Of a stretch of 64,000 bases of DNA, positions 11,691-23,984 are shown one piece after another. Origin of the DNA: Candidula unifasciata (Eukaryota; Mollusca; Gastropoda; Stylommatophora; Geomitridae); assembly GCA_905116865.2 (NCBI GenBank), contig CAJHNH020000494.1:30001-94000 (forward strand). Direction: 5' to 3'. The translations under genes and the position numbers were made by a program. The first letter of the stretch is position 1. Every line of letters starts with the position of its first letter. The notes under the pieces were generated by a model. That model saw only the letters and a list, made by a program, of their open reading frames with translations, did not search any database and was not told the DNA's origin.

Positions 11691-12079
11691 CATCTGGCAG
11701 AATATCAGTCCGTTATTTTCATCTCATTTTGCAGTGACCCTGAAAAGAGCTGTTGGCACATTGAGGTTTACAGCTAGGCTGCAATATCTGAAACTTTCAA
11801 CCCACACATCTGATTCTGATTAGGTGCTTTTTATGGCTGCCGCAGATTCTAACAGGTGTGCCATCTAAGCAGATCACAGCTTTCTCAACAGCAATAGGCA
11901 TAACAGTTGTTCCATACTTCTGGATGAACACTTGATCATCATTTGTACACGTGATGTTTCTTCTTAGATGGGTTCACATCATGTCTGTCTACATAATTGG
12001 GTATTTATATTTACACCTCTGGTATAACACATGCTCTCACACAGGTGTTAATCAGTATTTGTAAAGATTCATAACTAGG

Positions 12080-12350
12080 GTTGTGGAGGTGGATCGATGG
12101 AAGCACTAGCACATAAAACCTGCCATCTTTCTCTGTCTTCTGCTTGATGAATAAGTGTTTAACTTAATCTTGTGCATTTCTTGATGTTGTCATTCCAGGT
12201 CTGCTTTGCCATACTCTTCTTTGAATACCCCCAGTGTTCTTTAAAGTACACTCTTTGCAAAAGAATCATGTCTGTAGGATTCACTAGTTCATTGTATCTT
12301 GTTTTTACTTCGTCCAAATTTGAGGAAATGCCTTCCATGAAGAAGGACAA
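12080..12350 (-). mobile_element. LINE 3'-end remnant
   Basis: The - strand frame ends in a pattern typical of the C-terminal tail of LINE polyproteins: ILLQRVYFKEHWGY, then QTWNDNIKKC. Downstream is a degraded stretch resembling the usual AEDRERW-type end. No catalytic reverse transcriptase motif remains. It is a short dead fragment. Confidence 0.45.
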
Positions 12351-12835
12351 GAGAGTAAAGAGAAGATGCTCTTGGGTGGGTCAGGCTGAGTGGCCGAGGA
12401 CATTATTCAACAGGTGTGTGTTTCACTTGAGCACATAAAACGTGGTTGTAATGGGTACGAGTGCCAGCAAAGTAGTGCACATCCTTTTTGGTCTGCATAA
12501 AACTGGATAGAGACTGCAGACAAAAAAACCTCTTGGTGGTGGAGGCTGAAGTTAAAGATTTGAGACTTGAGTAGATAATTCAGGAGACAGCAGTGAACCT
12601 GCAACCTTAACAAGATTACAAAAACTTCATGTCAAAAGAGGTGTTGCTAGACATGAACACTGTACAGGCAGTCAAAGAAGAATAGTAAACCAACACAAAA
12701 CTGCAGTTATCAGTCGCCACACGCTGAGAAAGATGGGATCCAGGCGCTTAATGAGCTTGTACTGTGTGCACTGAGGATGATCACTTGGTAGCTTGTGGGA
12801 GTGTCTAACCTAGTTTAGCGTCTTGTGCAAATGTG

Positions 12836-13030
12836 TGGCAGCTTATGTGTCTTCTGAATGTCTAGCTATTTGTTTCATGTGTCTTGTGGAAATGTCTAGC
12901 TGTTATTTCATGTCTTGTGGGAATGTCTAGCTGTTATTTCATGTGTCTTGTGGGAATGTCTAGCTGTTATTTCATGTGTCTTGTAAGAATGTCTAGCTGT
13001 TATTTCATCTGTTTTGTTGGAATGCCCGTC
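12836..13030. repeat. Minisatellite, about 33-bp unit, 5 copies (family V)
   Basis: Unit ATGTCTAGCTGTTATTTCAT + GTGTCTTGTGGGA. The same unit forms the array at 22605-22858, and one copy reappears inside the giant array near 13535-13590. Confidence 0.9.
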
Positions 13031-13049
13031 TTCTTGTGTGTACTCTTAT

Positions 13050-16000
13050 TGGAATTCTTGACCTCTATTTCAGTGTCTTGTGTCAATGTCTGACCTCTAG
13101 TTCAGTGTCTTGTGTTAATATCTGACTTCTAGTTCAGTGTCTTGTGTTAATATCTGGCCGGCCTCTATTTCAGTGTCTTGTGTCAATTTCTGGCCTCTAG
13201 TTCAGTGTCTTGTGTTAATGTCTGACTTCTAGTTCAATGTCTTGTGTCAAGGTCTGGCCTCTAATTCAGTGTCTTGTGTCAATGTCTGACCTCTAGTTCA
13301 GTGTCTTGTGTCGATGTCTGGCCTCTAGTTCAGTGTCTTGTGTCACTGTTTGACCTCTAGTTCAGTGTCCTCTGTAAATGTCTGACCTCTAGTTCAGTGT
13401 CTTGTGTGAATATCTGACATCTAGTTCAGTGTCTTGTGTAAATGTCTGACTTCTAGTTCAATGTCTTGTGTCAATGTCTAGCCTCTAGTTCAGTGTCTTG
13501 CGTCAATGTCTGGCCTCTAGTTCAATGTCTTGTGTTATTTCATGTGTCTTGTAAGAATGTCTAGCTGTTATTTCATCTGTTTTGTGGGAATGCCAGTCTT
13601 CTTGTGTGTACAATTATTGGGATTCTTGACCTCTATTTCAGTGTCTTGTGTCAATGTCTGACCTCTAGTTCAGTGTGTTGTGTCAATGTCTGACCTCTAT
13701 TTCAGTGTCTTGTGTCAATGTCTGGTCCCTAGTTCAGTGTCTTGTGTCAATGTCTGGCCTCTATTTCAGTGTCTTGTGTCAATGTCTAGCCTCTATTTCA
13801 GTGACTTGTGCCACTGTCTGTCCTCTAGTTCAGTGTCTTGTGTCAATGTCTGACCTCTAGCTCAGTCTTGTGTAAATGTCTGTCCTCTAATTCAGTGTCT
13901 TGTGTCAATGTCTGGCCTCTAGTTCAGTGTCTTGTGTCGATGTCTGACATCTAGTTCAGTGTCTTGTGTAAATGTCTGGCCTCTAGTTTAGTGTCTTGTG
14001 TAAATGTCTGGCCTCTATTTCAGTGTCTTGTGTCAATGTCTGGCCTCTAGTTCCGTGTCTTGCGTTAATGTCTGACTTCTAGTTCAGTGTCTTGTGTTAA
14101 TGTCTGACCTCTGGTTCAGTGTCTTGTGTCAATGTCTGGCCTCTAGTTCAGTGTCTTGTGTGATTGTCTGGCCTCTAGTTCAATGTCTTGTGTGAATGGC
14201 TTCTAGTTAAGTGTCTTGTGTGAATGTCTGGCCTCTAGTTCAGTGTCTTGTGTGAATGTCTGGCCTCTAGTTCAGTGTCTTATGTCAATGTCTGACCTCT
14301 AGTTCAGTGTCTTGTGTCAATGTCTGACCTCTAGTTCAGTCTTGTGTCAATGTCTGGCCTCTAGTTCAGTGTCTTGTGTCAATGTCTGACCTATAGTTCA
14401 GTGTCTTGTGTCAATGTCTGACTTCTAGTTCAGTGTCTTGTGTTGTCTGACCTCTAGTTCAGTGTCTTGCGTCAATGTCTAGCCTCTAGTTCAATGTCTT
14501 GTGTCAATGTCTGACTTCTAGTTCAGTGTCTTGTGTTAATGTCTGACCTCTAGTTCAGTGTCTTGTGTGAATGTCTGGCCTCTAGTTCAGTGTCTTGTGT
14601 CAATGTCTGACCTTTAGTTCAGTGTCTTGTGTCAATGTCTGGCCTCTAGTTCAGTGTCTTGTGTCAATGTCTGACCTCTAGTTCAGTGTCTTGTGTCAAT
14701 GTCTGACCTCTAGTTCAGTGTCTTGTGTCAATGTCTGACCTATAGTTCAGTGTCTTGTGTCAATGTCTGACCTATAGTTCAGTCTTGTGTCAATGTCTGA
14801 CCTATAGTTTAGTGTCTTGTGTCAATGTCTGACCTATAGTTCAGTGTCTTGTGTCAATGTCTGACCTATAGTTCAGTGTCTTGTGTCAATGTCTGACCTA
14901 TAGTTCAGTGTCAATGTCTGACCTCTAGTTCAGTGTCTTGTGTTAATGTCTAGCCTCTAGTTCAGTGTCTTGCGTTAATGTCTGGCCTCTAGTTCAGTGT
15001 CTTGTGTTAATGTCTGACCTCTAGTTCAGTGTCTTTTGTCAATGTCTGACTTCTAGTTCAGTGTCTTGTGTTGTCTGACCTCTAGTTCAGTGTCTTGCGT
15101 CAATGTCTGGCCTCTAGTTCAATGTCTTGTGTCAATGTCTGACCTCTAGTTCAGTGTCTTGTGTTAATGTCTGACCTCTATTTCAGTGTCTTGTGTCAGT
15201 GTCTTGTGTCAATGTCTGGCCTCTAGTTCAGTGTCTTGTCTCAATGACTGGCCTCTAGTTCAGTGTCTTGTGTCAATGCCTGGCCTCTAGTTCAGTGTCT
15301 CGTGTCAATGACTGGCCTCTAGTTCAGTGTCTTGTGTCAATGACTGGCCTCTAGTTCAGTGTCTTGTGTCAATGACTGGCCTCTAGTTCAGTGTCTTGTG
15401 TCAATGTCTGGCCTCTAGTTCAGTGTCTTGTGTCAGTGTCTTGTGTCAATGTCTGGCCTCTAGTTCAGTGTCTTGTGTCGATGTCTGACCTCTAGTTCAG
15501 TGTCTTGTGTAAATGTCTGGCCTCTAGTTCCGTGTCTTGCGTTAATGTCTGACTTCTAGTTCAGTGTCTTGTGTTAATGTCTGACCTCTGGTTCAGTGTC
15601 TTGTGTCAATGTCTGGCCTCTAGTTCAGTGTCTTGTGTGATTGTCTGGCCTCTAGTTCAATGTCTTGTGTGAATGGCTTCTAGTTAAGTGTCTTGTGTGA
15701 ATGTCTGGCCTCTAGTTCAGTGTCTTATGTCAATGTCTGACCTCTAGTTCAGTGTCTTGTGTCAATGTCTGACCTCTAGTTCAGTCTTGTGTCAATGTCT
15801 GGCATCTAGTTCAGTGTCTTGTGTCAATGTCTGACCTATAGTTCAGTGTCTTGTGTCAATGTCTGACTTCTAGTTCAGTGTCTTGTGTTGTCTGACCTCT
15901 AGTTCAGTGTTTTGCGTCAATGTCTGGCCTCTAGTTCAATGTCTTGTGTCAATGTCTGACTTCTAGTTCAGTGTCTTGTGTTAATGTCTGACCTCTAGTT

Positions 16001-19000
16001 CAGTGTCTTGTGTGAATGTCTGGCCTCTAGTTCAGTGTCTTGTGTCAATGTCTGACCTTTAGTTCAGTGTCTTGTGTCAATGTCTGGCCTCTAGTTCAGT
16101 GTCTTGTGTCAATGTCTGACCTCTAGTTCAGTGTCTTGTGTCAATGTCTGACCTATAGTTCAGTGTCTTGTGTCAATGTCTGACCTATAGTTCAGTCTTG
16201 TGTCAATGTCTGACCTATAGTTCAGTGTCTTGTGTCAATGTCTGACCTATAGTTCAGTGTCTTGTGTTAATGTCTAGCCTCTAGTTCAGTGTCTTGCGTT
16301 AATGTCTGGCCTCTAGTTCAGTGTCTTGTGTTAATGTCTGACCTCTAGTTCAGTGTCTTTTGTCAATGTCTGACTTCTAGTTCAGTGTCTTGTGTTGTCT
16401 GACCTCTAGTTCAGTGTCTTGCGTCAATGTCTGGCCTCTAGTTCAATGTCTTGTGTCAATGTCTGACCTCTAGTTCAGTGTCTTGTGTTAATGTCTGACC
16501 TCTATTTCAGTGTCTTGTGTCAGTGTCTTGTGTCAATGTCTGGCCTCTAGTTCAGTGTCTTGTGTCAATGACTGGCCTCTAGTTCAGTGTCTTGTGTCAA
16601 TGCCTGGCCTCTAGTTCAGTGTCTCGTGTCAATGACTGGCCTCTAGTTCAGTGTCTTGTGTCAATGACTGGCCTCTAGTTCAGTGTCTTGTGTCAATGAC
16701 TGGCCTCTAGTTCAGTGTCTTGTGTCAATGTCTGGCCTCTAGTTCAGTGTCTTGTGTCAGTGTCTTGTGTCAATGTCTGGCCTCTAGTTCAGTGTCTTGT
16801 GTCAGTGTCTTGTGTCAAGGTCTGGCCTCTAGTTCAATGTCTTGTGTCAATGGCTGACCTCTAGTTCAGTGTCTTGTGTCAGTGTCTTGTGTCAATGTCT
16901 GGCCTCTAGTTCAGTGTCTTGTGTCAATGACTGATCTCTAGTTCAGTGTCATGTGTCTTGTGTCAATGTCTGGCCTCTAGTTCAGTGTCTTGTGTCAATG
17001 ACTGGCCTCTAGTTCAGTGTCTTGTGTCAATGACTGGCCTCTAGTTCAGTGACTTGTGTCAGTGTCTTGTGTCAATGACTGGCCTCTAGTTCAGTGTCTT
17101 GTGTCAGTGTCTTGTGTCAATGACTGGCCTCTAGTTTAGTGTCTTGTGTCAATGACTGGCCTCTAGTTCAGTGTCTTGTGTCAATGACTGGCCTCTAGTT
17201 CAGTGTCTTGTGTCAATGACTGGCCTCTAGTTCAGTGTCTTGTGTGAGTGTCTTGTGTCAATGACTGGCCTCTAGTTCAGTGTCTTGTGTCAGTGTCTTG
17301 TGTCAATGTCTGGCTTCTAGTTCAGTGTCTTGTGTCAATGTCTAGCTTCTATTTCAGTGACTTGTGCCACTGTCTGTCCTCTAGTTCAGAGTCTTGTGTC
17401 AATGTCTGACCTCTAGCTCAGTGTCTTGTGTAAATGTCTGGCCTCTAATTCAGTGTCTTGTGTCAATGTCTGGCCTCTAGTTCAGTGTCTTGTGTCGATG
17501 TCTGACCTCTAGTTCAGTGTCTTGTGTAAATGTCTGGCCTCTAGTTTAGTGTCTTGTGTAAATGTCTGGCCTCTATTTCAGTGTCTTGTGTCAGTGTCTT
17601 GTGTCTGGCCTCTAGTTCAGTGTCTTGCGTTAATGTCTGACTTCTAGTTCAGTGTCTTGTGTTAATGTCTGACCTCTGGTTCAGTGTCTTGTGTCAATGT
17701 CTGGCCTCTAGTTCAGTGTCTTGTGTGATTGTCTGGCCTCTAGTTCAATGTCTTGTGTGAATGGCTTCTAGTTAAGTGTCTTGTGTGAATGTCTGGCCTC
17801 TAGTTCAGTGTCTTGTGTGAATGTCTGGCCTCTAGTTCAGTGTCTTATGTCAATGTCTGACCTCTAGTTCAGTGTCTTGTGTCAATGTCTGACCTCTAGT
17901 TCAGTCTTGTGTCAATGTCTGGCCTCTAGTTCAGTGTCTTGTGTCAATGTCTGACCTCTAGTTCAGTGTCTTGTGTCAATGTCTGACCTATAGTTCAGTG
18001 TCTTGTGTCAATGTCTGACTTCTAGTTCAGTGTCTTGTGTTGTCTGACCTCTAGTTCAGTGTCTTGCGTCAATGTCTGGCCTCTAGTTCAATGTCTTGTG
18101 TCAATGTCTGACCTCTAGTTCAGTCTTGTGTCAATGTCTGGCCTCTAGTTCAGTGTCTTGTGTCAATGTCTGACCTCTAGTTCAGTGTCTTGTGTCAATG
18201 TCTGACCTATAGTTCAGTGTCTTGTGTCAATGTCTGACTTCTAGTTCAGTGTCTTGTGTTGTCTGACCTCTAGTTCAGTGTCTTGCGTCAATGTCTGACC
18301 TCTAGTTCAGTGTCTTGTGTTAATGTCTGACCTCTAGTTCAGTGTCTTGTGTGAATGTCTGGCCTCTAGTTCAGTGTCTTGTGTCAATGTCTGACCTTTA
18401 GTTCAGTGTCTTGTGTCAATGTCTGGCCTCTAGTTCAGTGTCTTGTGTCAATGTCTGACCTCTAGTTCAGTGTCTTGTGTCAATGTCTGACGTCTAGTTC
18501 AGTGTCTTGTGTCAATGTCTGACCTATAGTTCAGTGTCTTGTGTCAATGTCTGACCTATAGTTCAGTCTTGTGTCAATGTCTGACCTATAGTTCAGTGTC
18601 TTGTGTCAATGTCTGACCTATAGTTCAGTGTCTTGTGTCAATGTCTGACCTATAGTTCAGTGTCTTGTGTCAATGTCTGACCTATAGTTCAGTGTCAATG
18701 TCTGACCTCTAGTTCAGTGTCTTGTGTTGTCTGACCTCTAGTTCAGTGTCTTGCGTCAATGTCTGGCCTCTAGTTCAATGTCTTGTGTCAATGTCTGACC
18801 TCTAATTCAGTGTCTTGTGTTAATGTCTGACCTCTATTTCAGTGTCTTGTGTCAGTGTCTTGTGTCAATGTCTGGCCTCTAGTTCAGTGTCTTGTGTCAA
18901 TGACTGGCCTCTAGTTCAGTGTCTTGTGTCAATGTCTGGCCCCTAGTTCAGTGTCTCGTGTCAATGACTGGCCTCTAGTTCAGTGTCTTGTGTCAATGAC

Positions 19001-19800
19001 TGGCCTCTAGTTCAGTGTCTTGTGTCAATGACTGGCCTCTAGTTCAGTGTCTTGTGTCAATGTCTGGCCTCTAGTTCAGTGTCTTGTGTCAGTGTCTTGT
19101 GTCAATGTCTGGCCTCTAGTTCAGTGTCTTGTGTCAGTGTCTTGTGTCAAGGTCTGGCCTCTAGTTCAATGTCTTGTGTCAATGTCTGACCTCTAGTTCA
19201 GTGTCTTGTGTCAGTGTCTTGTGTCAATGTCTGGCCTCTAGTTCAGTGTCTTGTGTCAATGACTGACCTCTAGTTTAGTGTCATGTGTCAGTGTCTTGTG
19301 TCAATGTCTGGCCTCTAGTTCAGTGTCTTGTGTCAATGACTGGCCTCTAGTTCAGTGTCTTGTGTCAATGACTGGCCTCTAGTTCAGTGACTTGTGTCAG
19401 TGTCTTGTGTCAATGACTGGCCTCTAGTTCAGTGTCTTGTGTCAGTGTCTTGTGTCAATGACTGGCCTCTAGTTCAGTGTCTTGTGTCAATGACTGGCCT
19501 CTAGTTCAGTGTCTTGTGTCAATGACTGGCCTCTAGTTCAGTGTCTTGTGTGAGTGTCTTGTGTCAATGACTGGCCTCTAGTTCAGTGTCTTGTGTCAAT
19601 GACTGGCCTCTAGTTCAGTGTCTTGTGTGAGTGTCTTGTGTCAATGACTGGCCTCTAGTTCAGTGTCTTGTGTCAGTGTCTTGTGTCAATGTCTGGCTTC
19701 TAGTTCAGTGTCTTGTGTCAATGACTGGCCTCTAGTTCAGTGTCTTGTGTCAATGTCTGGCCTCTAGTTCAGTGTCTTGTGTTAATGTCTGGTCTCTAGT
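13050..19800. repeat. Giant minisatellite, 32-bp unit, about 200 copies, with higher-order structure
   Basis: The unit is ATGTCTGGCCTCTAGTTCAG + TGTCTTGTGTCA. Recurrent variants are GGCCTC/GACCTC/GACTTC/GACCTATA, AATGTC/AATGACT, a short form without 'tgt' and a 'cagtgtcttgtgt' insertion. A rare run containing TGATTGTCTGG followed by GAATGGCTTCTAGTTAAGTG occurs at 14161, 15638 and 17726. This shows block duplications of about 1.48 and 2.09 kb. The unit length is not a multiple of three and no frame stays open, so the array is non-coding. Confidence 0.97.
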
Positions 19801-19970
19801 TCCGCCTCCAGTGTGAATTCCTGGCACACGGTGCGTATGTTTCTACAGTATGGCCAGTACTCTTTAAATTTAGCCCAGAAAATGTACGCACCTCGTATCA
19901 TGAGTTGAGCTGACCGTCTCATTTCTCTAAATGCTTCTTTCTCATGTATCGGATGAAAACCAACCACTCA
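19785..19970 (-). other. Non-repetitive open frame next to the giant array, unassigned
   Basis: About 60 codons on the - strand have exon-like composition and predict a helical segment (for example RGAYIFWAKFKEYWPYCRNI). No canonical acceptor precedes it and its frame runs into the array (ELETR). Either a fossil exon or transposon fragment is possible; I do not recognise it. Confidence 0.3.
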
Positions 19971-19989
19971 CATTAACATCAGATATTTA

Positions 19990-20025
19990 AAAACAAACAA
20001 ACAAACAAACGCACGCACACACACA
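19990..20025. repeat. AAAC / AC simple repeat
   Basis: AAACAAACAAACAAACAAAC followed by CGCACGCACACACACACACA. Confidence 0.85.
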
Positions 20026-20396
20026 CACAGACAACCACAGAACACAGAAACAGCACAGTATCTAGAAATAAGACAAATACAATGGCCAAAAATGTTACAA
20101 CTGTTGTAATTGAGTTAAGATACACACAGTCCCAGGAATGTAAGAACTAACTGGATCAATTCTGACATCACTAACAGAAATATATCACATCTACAAGTTT
20201 GTACAACTATCACATGACCCAGTGAGTCTGGTAGTGGTCAGCAACACTTGTGTTCTTGTCTGGGACACTTCTGGGTCATTAGTTCAAGTGTTGGATTAAT
20301 CGTTATGTTATTGCATGGCATTTTTGGGTTCACGGGTCATGTTACACTTAATTACTGGGGTCTAACAAGTTCAAACATAAGGACTCAAAATCCTGA

Positions 20397-20565
20397 GTGG
20401 AGCTGACTGTACCGGTCGGTCAGACAGCGGTGCTGGCTGTACCGGTCAGTCAGACAGCGGTGCTGGCTGTACCGGTCAGACAGCGGTGCTGGCTGTACCT
20501 GTCAGTCAGACAGCGGTGCTGGCTGTACCAGTCAGTCAGACAGTGGTTGTGGCTGTACGGGTCAA
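20397..20565. repeat. Minisatellite, about 30-bp unit, 5-6 copies
   Basis: Unit GGTCAGTCAGACAGCGGTGC + TGGCTGTACC, with one shortened copy. Confidence 0.93.
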
Positions 20566-20609
20566 ACATCAGAAAGTTTTCAGCCAGTTTGTTTAAAAAA
20601 AAGGCGGAG

Positions 20610-20910
20610 TGGGGGGGGGGGGGGGAGGATGGAGAACCAGCAACGAAAAAAGAGAAAGATGGAGAGCAAGCGACAGAAATTAAGAGAGGGTTGGAGGATG
20701 AGGTAGAAAGGGGAAGAGAGAGATGGAGAGCAAGGGACAGAAATGAAGAGAGGAACAGAGGACGTGAGAGAATGGGTGAGAAAGATGAAGAAAGAACAAA
20801 AGAGAGAAACGGAGATGGAGAAAGAATGAATGCAAGGGAGGGAGATGGAGTAAAACTGAGCAAGACAGAAAGCTAGAAAGCTTCAGTCAGAGTAAGAGAG
20901 AGAGAAACCG
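20610..20910. repeat. Purine-rich (GA) tract
   Basis: A G-run at 20610-20625 is followed by about 270 bases of degenerate GAGA/GGAGAA. It gives a charged spurious ORF (E, R, K rich). Confidence 0.85.
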
Positions 20911-21019
20911 AGAGATAGAGATGTCAGATAATGATTTCAGTTGTTTAAGGACCCTTTTTTTCAAACTTTGAAGTGCACTGGGCATGTCTTCTCCTTCATA
21001 TTCACCAGCAGTAACTCTG

Positions 21020-21285
21020 GCTTAAAGTTCTGGCTGTTCATCCACTTCTGGACTCTGGTCCGCTTCCAGAACCTAAGTGTTGCATGCACATCTATTTTAC
21101 AGATCTGACTCATTTGTTTGCAGACTGCAGGTTCCCTGCCTCTCAAGCAGAGATGCTCAAACTTCTTAGGAAGCCCCTCATCAGTCGACTCCTATGACAT
21201 GCTTGTTGGGGAGGTAGTGGGTCTATTCCCTTCCCCACAATGGGGCCCTGGAACCCCCACAGGGGGCACTTGGCATATGGTGCTA
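21020..21285 (+). mobile_element. Dispersed repeat family D
   Basis: Matches 7555-7800: CCACTTCTGGACTCTGGTCC, TTGCATGCACATC, GCAGACTGCAGGTTCCCTGC, GACATGCTTGTTGGG, and the CCCCACAATGGGGCCCTGGA end. Confidence 0.7.
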
Positions 21286-21495
21286 GGGAAGGTGTTTACA
21301 AATAGGACAAGGACTGAAGTAAATTTACCTCTCGACAGCCGAGCATCAATGAAAAAATATTTCAAACAACCTAGACTTTTACCCAGGGCTTATATTATGA
21401 CTATACTTAAAAACGAAGCTAGGTCCTATGTCTGGGTTAGGTCTTATTTACGGCAGAACAACGAAGGACCTGCTACAGGCAGGAAGACACTATAG

Positions 21496-21630
21496 CAGAA
21501 CTATTCAACTGGCAGCCCCCAGGTCAGATTTGGCCTGTGGCAAGTGGCCCTCGAATCACTGCCAGTTGCATTGTATTAATGAACTATCTACGCTGAAGCT
21601 AAGGCCTCTAATCTGTGTGCAGAAATATTT
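21496..21630. mobile_element. hAT-like terminal fragment (family E)
   Basis: CAGAACTATTCAACTGGCAG, then a GCC-rich stretch and 'ccagttgcattgtattaatgaactatctacgctg', parallels 28296-28440. CAG-N-N-N-CTATTCAACTGGCGG resembles hAT-superfamily terminal repeats. No transposase frame is present. Confidence 0.45.
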
Positions 21631-21814
21631 TCTATTTATCTCGGCTGACACCATGGCTTCATCATCATCATGTGGTGTGCCGATAAATTTAGACTATCTC
21701 AATCAGCAGAATCATGCATCAGGTCAGTGGTGCTGTCTTGCCCCTATCCACATGTCACATCCCACTGAAGAAAATGACAGGCATGAAGAAAATCTGGTTA
21801 AATTAAAAGACAAG

Positions 21815-21960
21815 TTATAAATAAAAACATTTCTTCTTCTTGTCCTCCTGTACAGTCTAGGTGTCGAGAGAGGTACAAGGTTCTGCTTCTCGCTATTCTG
21901 TTTAATCCCCGTCCCCTGTGGGACACATTTTTCATTATTTTGAAGCCCCACCTTGGCTGT
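21815..21960 (-). mobile_element. LINE 3'-terminal fragment
   Basis: The - strand text corresponds to the EPCTSLDT-type terminus also seen at 28779 (PYISLDTQSS) and 42690 (PYISLDTQSG), followed by a lysine/AAG-rich end. Only the last 40 or so codons are visible. Confidence 0.5.
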
Positions 21961-22084
21961 TACCAGGGACCCTAATATAACCTAATATTTGAACCGGGTT
22001 TCTGGCACCTCTCCACAGGTGATCCCCATCCAAATGGATGCACTTTGCGTCAGGGGGTGTTTATCGCTCAGTGTAATGTTCTAG

Positions 22085-22600
22085 TGGGTTAACAAGTCAG
22101 TCAGTTAGTTATTGTGGCCACCTCGACTGCACACTGTGCTGTGCTGGAGTTTCACTGATGTTATCTTCGCAAACTGGCGTATGCTTTGTTTGGAATGACC
22201 CAAAAAAAATCTTAATATGCATAACACAGATTACATATCCCAATTACAATTCACTACGGTTGAACATGATATCTGTTTGTCAAAAAAATAAAAATTATTC
22301 TTTCATATTTAAGAAAGATAACTTAAAAATGAATAATACTTATTCCAGCAATTTTAAAAAGCTTCTGAGTTTGAAGTTTTGTGCTGTTTATATTTTGCAA
22401 ACATAAAATAGAAAAAGAGGACATAAATTGTTTCAACAACATAAACACAAAACAATTTGAAAGATAAAAGCACAATAAAAAACAAAAGAATTGTTAAATA
22501 TTATGTATACTGAGCTCCGCTTTGTAATAAGAAAAACCTTACATCTCCCTCCATATTCCAGGTGGTAAAAAATAAGTCAGGAAGAAAAGAAGAAGAAGAA
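22085..22600. other. A/T-rich unassigned sequence
   Basis: No gene, transposon or tandem structure is recognisable. Confidence 0.4.
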
Positions 22601-22604
22601 ACCT

Positions 22605-22858
22605 GGCAATGTCTAGCTGTTATTTCATGTGTCATGTGGGAATGTCTAGCTGTTATTTCATGTGTCTTGTGGGAATGTCTAGCTGTAATTTCATGTGTCT
22701 TGTGGGAATGTCTAGCTGTTATTTCATGTGTCTTGTGGAAAAATCTAGCGGTTATTTCATGTGTCTTGTGGGAATGTCTAGCTGTTATTTCATGTGTCTT
22801 GTGGAAAAATCTAGCGGTTATTTCATGTGTCTTATGGGAATGTCTAGCTGTTATTTCT
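22605..22858. repeat. Minisatellite, 33-bp unit, about 8 copies (family V)
   Basis: Unit ATGTCTAGCTGTTATTTCAT + GTGTCTTGTGGGA, the same as 12836-13030. A GGAAAAATCTAGCGG variant alternates in the right half. This places one minisatellite family at two loci on either side of the giant array. Confidence 0.95.
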
Positions 22859-22879
22859 AACACATCATCTGACAAAAAT

Positions 22880-23155
22880 CTACAACCATTGTATAAGACA
22901 CTTTCCGTGTGGGTTCTGGGGCTCTGTTATGGGGAAAACAAGAGCAGACCCACTGTCTAGCCAAAAGCATATCGTAAGAGTCGACTAATTGGGAGCTTCC
23001 TTTGAAGTCGGAGTGCATCAGCCTGAGAGGTAAGGAACCAGCAGTTTGCACACAAATGTGTCAGATCTGTCAAAAAGATGAACATGCAACACTCAGGTTC
23101 TGGAACAACCAGAACTTTCCAGCAGAGTTTATAGCTGGTGAACGCAAGGAAGAAG
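22880..23155 (-). mobile_element. Dispersed repeat family D
   Basis: Inverted copy of the element at 7555 and 21020: GTGGGTTCTGGGGCTCTGTT, AGCAGACCCACT, GAGAGGTAAGGAACCAGCAG, and the end AGAGTTTATAGCTGGTGAAC shared with 62205. Confidence 0.7.
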
Positions 23156-23397
23156 AAGTATAAAACACATTATTTTCAACCCTTTACTTTTGGATAATAA
23201 GCATGGTTTAAACTTAGGGAAATAGGGCACTTCCTGCTCGGGAAAAATGTCTGCAAATAAAAATGCTGAACGGTACAAACAGAATACAACAACAAACTGG
23301 CTAACAGTGTCAACATTTCTGAGTCTGATAATAAACAACAATGTAACTGAAAATAACACAACATAATTCATATTGCCATTATCATTCTGTTGTTGTG

Positions 23398-23656
23398 CTG
23401 TTAAACACCACACAGGGTTCATAGTCTAGTTCTCTATCAGCTGTTAAACACCACACAGGGTTCATAATCTAGTTCTCTATCAGCTGTTGAACACCACACA
23501 GGGCTCATAGTCTAGTTCTCTATCAGCTGTTAAACACCACACAGGGTTCATAGTCTAGTCCTCTATCAGCGGTTAAACACCACACAGGGTTCATAGTCTA
23601 GTTCTCTATCAGCTGTTAAACACCACATAGGGCTCATAGTCTAGTCCTCTATCAGT
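23398..23656. repeat. Minisatellite, 43-bp unit, 6 copies
   Basis: Unit CTGTTAAACACCACACAGGG + TTCATAGTCTAGTTCTCTAT + CAG; copies are almost identical. Confidence 0.96.
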
Positions 23657-23763
23657 TCTATCCTGTGTAATCCGCCCTATATCATGGATAGAATTAGGCC
23701 CCCACCTTTGGTCTCTTTCAACAATGCTCATTTTTGGGTTTCTATTGGAAGTCTTTGTTTTCT

Positions 23764-23945
23764 CACACACAATTCACACAACATAATTACACATAATTCA
23801 CACAACATAATTACACACAATTCACACAACATAATTACACATAATTCACACAACATAATTACACATAATTCACACAACATAATTACACACAATTCACACA
23901 ACATAATTACACATAATTCACACAACATAATTACACATAAAGGAA
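23764..23945. repeat. Minisatellite, 24-bp unit, about 7.5 copies
   Basis: Unit AATTCACACAACATAATTAC + ACAT, with ACACAC/ACATAA alternation. Stop-free on both strands, which creates artefactual ORFs. Confidence 0.96.
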
Positions 23946-23984
23946 CATAAGTTACTTGAAACAACAAAGGTACAACTGTAACAA

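Noticed and set aside
20397..20876. 159-codon ORF rich in Glu, Arg and Lys
   Set aside because: Composed of a 30-bp array followed by a GA-rich tract; composition explains the open frame.
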